A stretch of DNA of 64,000 nt from Paenibacillus phytohabitans (GTDB lineage Bacteria > Bacillota > Bacilli > Paenibacillales > Paenibacillaceae): NCBI RefSeq assembly GCF_013141775.1, contig NZ_WHOB01000043.1:62001-126000 (forward strand), written 5' to 3'. The translations under genes and the position numbers were made by a program. The notes under the pieces were generated by a model. That model ran no database searches. It had not been told where the DNA came from and saw only the letters and a program-made list of their open reading frames with translations. Each line of letters begins with the position of its first letter. Position 1 is the stretch's first letter. This document shows positions 33,501 through 42,500 of this stretch, piece by piece.

Positions 33501-36500
33501 GCTTTACAGGCGTCGCTCGGGCTGCTGCTCGGGGAAGAAAGTCCGGCGCCCCTTCGCCCGCTTCTTCCTTTTGCCGTGGAGAACGTGGAGGTAATCCGTC
33601 CCTGTCTTTCGTCGATGTGGGTGTACATCCGCTCAGGCGAAGGAGAGGTGTACGGCGGCGTTCGGAAGCTTGATGCCGACCTATGCGATGAACAAGGAGC
33701 CGTATGCGTGAAGATCAGAGGTTTCTCCGTTCGTGCTTTGGATCACCCGGCGGAAGAAGATTCAACGGAAACGCTGCTGCTTGAGCCAGTCTGGGAAGAA
33801 CAAACAGCGGGCCAATCCGATCAGGGCAGCAGAACGGCACCGTTCGATCTTCATCTCGTCATGCTGTGCGGGCAGCAAGAGCTGGCAGACAGCCTGGATA
33901 CTTGCTGGAACGGCAGGCCGCTTAGCCGCCGCTGGCGCATTTGCAATCTGGTTGCTGCGGAGGAAGAAACCTGTCTGCGTTTCGGCCGGTACGCAGCGCT
34001 GGCACTGAACGAGCTGCAAGGCGTTGCGAACGATTCTTCCATCGGCTCGGCTCTGGTGCAGCTCATCATCTCCGGCAAGGGCGAAGAGCGGCTGCTGGCT
34101 GGATTGGCAGGAATGCTGCAGACAGCCGCCCTGGAGCATCCGAAGCTTGCCGTTCAGCTGATCGAAGCGGAAGCCGGAGCAGGAAGAAGTGCTCCGGACT
34201 TCGCCATTCAACTGCAGAACGACGGCGGAAGCCCGCAGGACACGAGAATCCGCTATCAGAACGGCATCCGCTATGTATTACGCTGGGATGAGCTTGAAGC
34301 ATCCGGCGGGCTTGCGGCTGAGCCGTGGAGAGAGAATGGAGTGTACTTAATTACAGGCGGCACAGGCGGACTCGGCCGGCTATTCGCCAGAGAGGCAGGC
34401 CGGCAGGCCAAGCAGGCAACGCTTGTTCTGACCGGACGGTCTCCACTCGATGCGGATAAGGAGGAGCAGCTCCGGCAGCTTCGCGCCGCAGGCGTCCGGG
34501 CAGAATACCGGCAGGCCGATATGAACGACAGGCAGGCCATGTTCGGCCTTATACGGGATATCGGAGAACGCTTTGGCAAATTGCACGGTATTATCCACAG
34601 CGCGGGAATCGTGCGTGACAGCTTGATCGTGAAGAAGGGTATACAGGAGCTTGCGGACGTACTGGCTCCTAAAGTAACCGGTTTAGCCTATCTGGATGAG
34701 GCGACCCGCCATCTCGAGCTAGACTTTTTTGTGCTGTTTTCGTCCACTGCGGGCAGCATGGGGAACGCCGGTCAAGCCGATTATGCAGCAGCCAATGCCT
34801 ATATGGATGCATTCGCTGCATACCGCAGCGAGCTGGCGGCAGCCGGGCAGCGCCAGGGCCGCACGCTGTCTATCAATTGGCCGCTTTGGAAGAACGGCGG
34901 GATGAGCGTGAGCGTAAGCGCGGTGAAGAGGCTCCAGGATACGTTCGGCTTCGTGCCGCTTCAGACGGACAGCGGCTTCTCCGCCTTTTATCGCGCCTTT
35001 GCTTCAGAGCGAAGCCAGGTCATGGTCGTCCAAGGCAAGCCGGCACAATTGCGGAGCGCCTTGCACAAGCTGGCGGCTAGCTCAAAGGTTGGGGCAACCC
35101 CGTCCCCGGCGCCAGCTCCTGTGAAGCGGAATACGGATGGCGGAACGAAGCAAAAGATTCTCGCTGCCGCAGTCCGTGCCGTATCCGGGTTGCTCACCGT
35201 TCCCGGCAGCGAGATTCATATCGATACCGATTGGGACGAATTCGGCTTCGATGCGCATCAGATGCAAACTGCCGCAGTGAGCATAGGCGAGGCCGTCGGG
35301 TTCAAAGTAACGCCAGTCGAACTGCTTGAATATCCGACCATTCGCCAGCTGGCTGAGCATTTGGCGGAACGTATGCCGGCTCCAAGGGAAGCTGAACCAC
35401 TGGAGGCTCCGGCGGTACATGCGGAGGGGGTTTCCTCCCCGCCTGCCGACTTGCCGGCCGCTTTCCGGGAGCAGGCAGTCCAATATTTTAAAAAGCTGCT
35501 CTCGTCTGCGATCAAGCTGCCGTCCCACCGGATCGACGAGCATATCCCGCTGGAGAAGTACGGGATCGATTCGATTATGATGATGGATCTGACCGGAGAA
35601 CTGGAGAAAGTGTTCGGCCCCTTGTCCAAAACGTTGTTTTTTGAATACCAGAACCTTGCCGACTTAACGGACTATTTCCTCGGGGCGCATCAAGCCAAAC
35701 TGAAGGAGCTTCTGGGCTCCGGCAGACCATCTGCAGACGATAACAGAGCTGCTGCCAAGACAGCACCTCCGGTGACCGGGCTTATCCGGCCTTCTACAGG
35801 GAGGCAGCCCCGTTCCCGGGTTTCACCGGCGTTGGCGGCTTCAGGCACCCCTTCCCCGTCATTAAGGCAGCACGGGCAGGGCGGTCCAATCGATATTGCC
35901 GTTATCGGCATAGCGGGACGTTACCCGGGAGCGCCGGATGTGGCGGAATACTGGCATAATTTGCAGCAGGGACGGGATTGCATTACGGAAATCCCGCCGG
36001 AAAGATGGAATCACTCCCTTTATTTCAACGAAGATAAGAACAAGCTGGGCACCACTTACAGCAAATGGGGAGGTTTCCTGGACGGGATGGATCAGTTCGA
36101 TCCGTTGTTCTTCCAGATTTCGCCCCTGGAGGCAGAAGTAATGGATCCCCAGGAGCGGCTGTTTCTGCAATGCGTCTACCATACACTGGAGGACGCCGGT
36201 TATACGAGGGAAACGGTTGCGTTCAACCGGAAGCTGAACCGCCGGATTCCGGTGGGTATTTATGCCGGCGTCATGTATGAGGAGTACCAGCTGTACGGGG
36301 CGCAGGAGCAGCTTACGGGCAGAAGAATCGCTTACGCCGGCAGCCCGTCTTCGATTGCGAACCGGGTGTCCTATTGGTACAACTTCCAGGGGCCCAGCAT
36401 AGCCGTCGATACGATGTGCTCTTCGTCCCTGACCGCCATTCATCTGGCCTGCCAAAGCATCCAGCAAGGGGAGTGCGGCGTAGCCGTTGCCGGAGGTGTC

Positions 36501-39500
36501 AACCTGTCGCTTCATCCGAACAAATATCTGATGCTTGCGCAGGGGAAATTCGTGTCGAGCAAGGGCCGCTGCGAAAGCTTCGGCGAAGGCGGCGACGGCT
36601 ACGTGCCCGGGGAGGGTGTCGGCGCGGTGCTGCTCAAGCCGTTGTCCGAAGCGGTTGCGGACGGGGACCGGATTTACGGCGTGATCAAAGCAAGTGCAAT
36701 CAATCACGGCGGCAAAACGAACGGGTACTCGGTTCCGAATCCCAATGCCCAGGCTGAAGTGATCAAGCAGGCGATGAGCAGGGCGGGGTTCGACCCGAGA
36801 ACGGTCAGTTACATCGAGGCTCACGGTACCGGGACATCGCTCGGCGATCCCATAGAAATCGCGGGCTTGTCGGGTGCGTTCTCGGCATATACGGATGATA
36901 AGGCATTTTGCGCCATCGGCTCGGCCAAGTCCAATATCGGCCATTGCGAAAGCGCGGCCGGGATTGCCGGCTTGACGAAGGTGCTGCTGCAGCTGAAGCA
37001 TGGGCAGCTGGCGCCGTCCCTGCATGCCTCCGTGCTCAATCCGAACATCGATTTCTCCTCAACGCCATTCGTCGTACAGCGGGAGCTGGCGGAATGGAAG
37101 CGGCCGGTCCTGCGTGAGTCCGGCGCGGTGCGGGAATATCCGCGCAGGGCGGGTATATCGTCCTTCGGGGCCGGCGGTTCCAATGCGCATTTGCTGGTGG
37201 AGGAATATATTCCTGCCGCAGAGGTGGGTGCGGATCCCGCGGCGGCTTATCCGCTGCCTGCGGTGATCGTGCTGTCCGCCAAGAACGAGGAACGGCTGCG
37301 CGCGCTTGCACAGGCGCTGCTGGATGCAGTTCGTGAAGAAGCGTTCACCGATGCCGACTTGGCCAGTATAGCCCATACGCTGCAGACCGGCCGGGAGGCG
37401 ATGGAGGAACGACTCGCACTTCTGGCAGACAGCATAGGCGAGGTTGAGAGCAAGCTGGCCGCTTACCTGCGAGGAGACCGTACGACCGGGGATCTGTTCT
37501 ACGGCCGGGGAAGACTTAATGACGGCGCAGCGGCCGTCTTAACGGCCGATGAGGATTTGCAGCACACGGTCGATGCATGGCTTGCCAAAAGAAAGTATAC
37601 GAAGCTGCTCGACTGGTGGGTGCAAGGGCTTACGGTCGATTGGAGCAGCATGTATCAGGGACGGAAGCCTCGGCGAATTGCCCTCCCTCTATACCCGTTC
37701 GCGAAGAACCGGTACTGGTCGCCGAAGCCGGGAGCGGATGCGGGAGACGGTCATACCGGCTCCGCAGGCGAGGGGAGCGGGTCCGCTGCTCCGGCCGGTG
37801 AGCTGCTGCATCCGCTGCTGTACGCCAATACATCCGACTTCTCGGAGCAGCGTTACAGCTCGGCCTTTACGGGAACCGAGTTTTTCTTTGCCGATCATGT
37901 CGTCAGGGGGCAGAAGGTGCTGCCCGGCGCGGCGCAGCTGGAGATGGCCATTTATGCTGCGGCCCAAGCCAGCGGCAGGAGTGAAGGCATTCCGGTCGGC
38001 CTTCGGCTGAAGGAGGTTGTCTGGGTGAGACCATGCACAATCAGCGAAGGGACGTCGAACGTTCATATCGGGCTGCGCCCGCAGGAGAGCGGGGACATCG
38101 CATTCGAGATCTACGGCGGCAATGCAGGAGCAAGCGGGGATAACCTCTACAGCCAAGGACGTGCGGAATGGAGCGGCAGTGAAATTGCTCCTGCACTGGA
38201 ATTGGCGTCCCTGCGCGCAAAGTGCGGCATTCGCGTCCTGACGGCCGATGATTGTTATTCGGCGTTCCAAAGGATGGGGATTGAGTACGGCGCAGCCCAC
38301 AGGGCTGTTGATTGCGTGTATGCGGGTGACGGGCGCGCGCTTGCGAAGCTGGTTCTTCCTGCATCGGCCATCCCTTCGGCGGACCGGTTCATTCTGCATC
38401 CGAGCTTGACGGACGCGGCGTTCCAAGCTGCGATCGGTCTGATGGACGGCGTCGGGCAGGAGGACGCCGGCTTGAAGCCGATGCTTCCGTTTACACTTGA
38501 GGAGTTGACCGTTTACGGCCGTTACTCCTCCGTCGTATGGGCTTATGTCCGTTGGAGCGAGGGCGACACGGCCAGCGGCAAAGTACGGAAGATGGACATT
38601 GACCTGTGCAATGAGCAGGGCGGTGTTATTGCAAGTCTGAAGGGCTATTCGGTAAGGGGGATGGATGGCGATGCCGTAACCGCTGTACGAACGGAGCCGA
38701 GTATTATGGCAACGGCGGCAGCGGATAGACAGACTTCGTCTGCTCTTATAACGTTACACCCAGTATGGGACACCGTGCCTGTCGAACGGGTTCAGGAGTG
38801 GCCGAAGCTTGACAGCCGCATAACGATTGTCGGCGATGCCGGTCCTAAGAACAGTTCGGCTTTGGAACAGCTGCTTCCACACGCGCAATCACTTAGGTTC
38901 CAGCCGGAGGATACGATCGAAGAGATCGCCCGGCGGCTTGCGGACGCAGGGATGCCGGAGCATATCGTTTGGATTGCGCCGGATGCTGCCGAAGGCTCGC
39001 TGCCCGGTGTTTCGCTGACCCGCGCGCAGCAAGCGGGCGTCTTCCAGCTGTTCAAGCTGATCAAGGCCGTACTGCTTGCAGGCGGAGGAGGCAGCAAGAC
39101 CGGCTGGACGGTCATTACCGGACAGACGCAGAGCGTAGGCCGGAGGGAAGAGGCCGATGCGGCACACGCCGGCGTGCACGGGCTGATCGGTTCGCTCGCC
39201 AAAGAATATCCGAACTGGAGCGTACGGCTAATCGATCTGGAGTCCGGCGGCCAGTGGCCGCTTCAGGAGCTATTGTCGCTGCCCGCAGACCGGCAGGGCA
39301 ACGCCTGGGCTTACCGAAGCGGAGAGTGGTTCCGCCAGAAGCTCATTCCGGTCAACCGGAGTAACAATAATACCCCGGAACGGATTTTGTACAGAAAAGG
39401 CGGCGTCTACGTGGTGATCGGCGGAGCCGGCGGCATCGGCGAGGTGTGGAGCGAATATATGATCCGCACCTGGCAGGCGCGTATCGTCTGGATCGGACGG

Positions 39501-42500
39501 CGCGAAAAGGATGAATTGATCCAGGCGAAGCTTGACCGGCTGGGTGCCTTCGGTGAAGCACCAGTCTATATTTCCGGGGACGCATCCGACCGCAGCTCCC
39601 TGCAGCTTGCCTACGACGCGGCGAAGAAACGGTTCAGCCGCATTGACGGGGTTGTTCACTCCGCCATCGTGCTGGCGGACCAAAGTCTTGCGAACATGGA
39701 CGAAGCCCGTTTTCGGTCCGCGCTTGCGGCCAAGGTCGATACAAGCGTCAATATGGCGGAGCTGCTCGCCGGGGAAACGCCCGATTTCGTTCTGTTCTTC
39801 TCGTCCATGAATGCCTTCATGAAATCGGCGGGTCAAAGCAATTACGCCGCCGGATGCACATTCATGGATGCTTATGCGCATCAGCTTGCCGCCCGCTCGC
39901 CTTACCCGGTCAAAACGATGAACTGGGGTTACTGGGGTGGTGTTGGTGTCGTTGCTTCCGATGCTTATCAGGAACGCATGGCACAGATGGGGATAGGCTC
40001 CATTGAGCCGGAGGAGGCGATGGAGGCGCTCGGCGGACTTCTGTCCGGCCCGCTGAATCAGCTGGCTCTGCTCAAGACCACTGGGGGCCTTACGATCGAG
40101 GGCATTTCGCAGGACGAACAGCTATTCCTGCATCCGGACAATAGCGTTCAATCGGCGGAGCAGCTTGCCCGCGTCCTCCCTGACCCGGAGGCTGCGACGG
40201 CAGGACTTACCGGAGAAGGATATGCGGCGCTTCAGGACATGGAGTCGCAGCTCTGCCGGATGCTCGAAGGGCAGCTGCTTGCGTCCGGCATGTTCAGGCG
40301 GGCAGCGGATAATACCGGTTACGTGCAGGGAAACGGCGTACATGGCCGGTATTCAAGATGGCTTGATGCGAGTATTGCGCTGCTTAGAGAGCGAAAGGGT
40401 GTGCAGCAAGACAGCGCCGGCAAGGGGCTGTATCCAGCCAATGCCAGGATGGAGGCGCTGTGGTCCGACTGGGACCGCAAAAAGAAGGAATGGCTCGCCT
40501 TCGGCGGAATGGCGGCACAGATTGCGCTCGCGGAGACGGCGCTGCGTGCACTTCCGGATATTTTATCGGGCAAGCTTCCGGCAACGGATATTATGTTTCC
40601 GAATTCATCCATGGAGCTCGTAGAAGGCGTCTATAAGCATAATCCGGTGGCGGACGCTTTCAATGAAGTGCTCGGCGATATCGTTGCCGCTTATGTGAAG
40701 CAGCGGATTCAGCTAGATCCGTCCGCCCGCATTCGCATTCTGGAGATCGGGGCGGGAACCGGCGGCACGAGTGCCGGCGTCCTGCGCAAGCTGAAGGCAT
40801 ATGCGGACAACATTCAGGAATATCGCTATACCGATATCTCGCAAGCCTTCCTGATCCATGCGAAGGAGACATATGGACCGGACCATTCATTCCTGACTTA
40901 TCAGCTATTCAATGTCGAGTCACCGCTATCCGGCCAGCAGATTCTTCCGGCCGAATACGATATCACCATTGCGGCTAACGTACTTCACGCGACGAAGAAC
41001 ATTCGCGACACGCTGCGCAACGCCAAAGCCGTACTCAAAAAGAACGGCCTGCTGCTGCTGAACGAGCTGCACGGACAATCCATGTTTACGCATCTGACCT
41101 TCGGGCTGCTCGATGGGTGGTGGCGGTATGAAGACGCCCGGCTTCGTATGCCGGGCTCACCCGGTTTATCGCCGGGGACGTGGCTGAACGTGCTTGAAGA
41201 CGAAGGATTCCGTTCGGTTCACTTCCCTGCTGAGACTGTACACTCATGGGGCCAGCAGATTATTATGGCGGAAAGCGATGGCGTGGTACGGCAGCAGGTG
41301 AAGCCCGTTCAAGAGAAAAGCGAGGCGGCGAACAAGGAGGATCGGGTTAGCGTTCTGCCCGTCCAGCCGGTGAAGGCAGGGGCAGAAGAGCGTTACGCAG
41401 GCACGCTGAGGGAGAAGACAATTGCATATTTGCGCCGGCGCATAGCGGAAGTGCTCAAGATGCCAACCGGACAGCTCGATCCGAGGGAGCGGTTCGAAAA
41501 CTACGGTATCGACTCCATTCTGGTTGTTCAGCTGACGAATGCGTTAAGTGAAGAGTTCGGCAGCGTGAACAGCACGGTGTTCTTCGAATATCAGACAGTC
41601 GAAGAGCTTGCCGGATATTTCTTGACGGCACATCAGGAGACGCTCGCGGTGCTGCTCGGACCGGACGAATCCGGGGCCGGCGGGGCATGGCCTAATGGCA
41701 GCGGTATCCAAGAGCCACAGCCGGAGCCGGCCCTTGCAGGCGCAGCCGGAAATCCGCGGCCGGGCAGCCGGTTTGCTTCGATTCCGCAGAATACTGCCCG
41801 GACATCCGCGGCCGTAACGGCGTCAGCCGATATCGCTATCGTTGGGCTGTCGGGGCGTTATCCGGGTGCCGGAAACATCCGGGAATTCTGGGCGCAGCTG
41901 AAGGCGGGAAGACACGGCATTACCGAAATTTCCAAGGATCGCTGGGACTGGGCGGATTATTATGAAGCGCAGCGCGGCAAAAGAGGGACGATGTACAGCA
42001 AATGGGGCGGATTCATTGAAGGATACGACCGGTTCGATCCGCTGTTCTTCGGCATCTCGCCGAAAGAAGCGAAGCAGATGGACCCTCAAGAACGGCTATT
42101 CCTCGAAACCGCTTATTCAAGCATAGAAGATGCGGGCTATACGCCTGCTACGCTATGCGCCAGCGGCAAGGTAGGCGTATATGTCGGGGCGATGAACGGG
42201 AATTATCCGACGGGTGCCAGTTATTGGTCCATCGCGAACCGCATCTCCTATTTGTTCAATTTCCGTGGCCCGAGCATGGCGGTCGATACGGCCTGTTCCT
42301 CCTCGTTAACGGCGATTCATCTGGCCATTGACAGCCTGAACAACGGCACAAGCGAATGTGCAATCGCTGGCGGTGTCAATTTGATTCAGTCTTCGAACCA
42401 TTATTTAAGGCTGTCGGCCATGAATATGCTGTCCTCCGGGGATCAATGCAGGTCGTTCGGTGCCGGAGCGGACGGCTTCGTTGATGGGGAAGGCGTAGGC

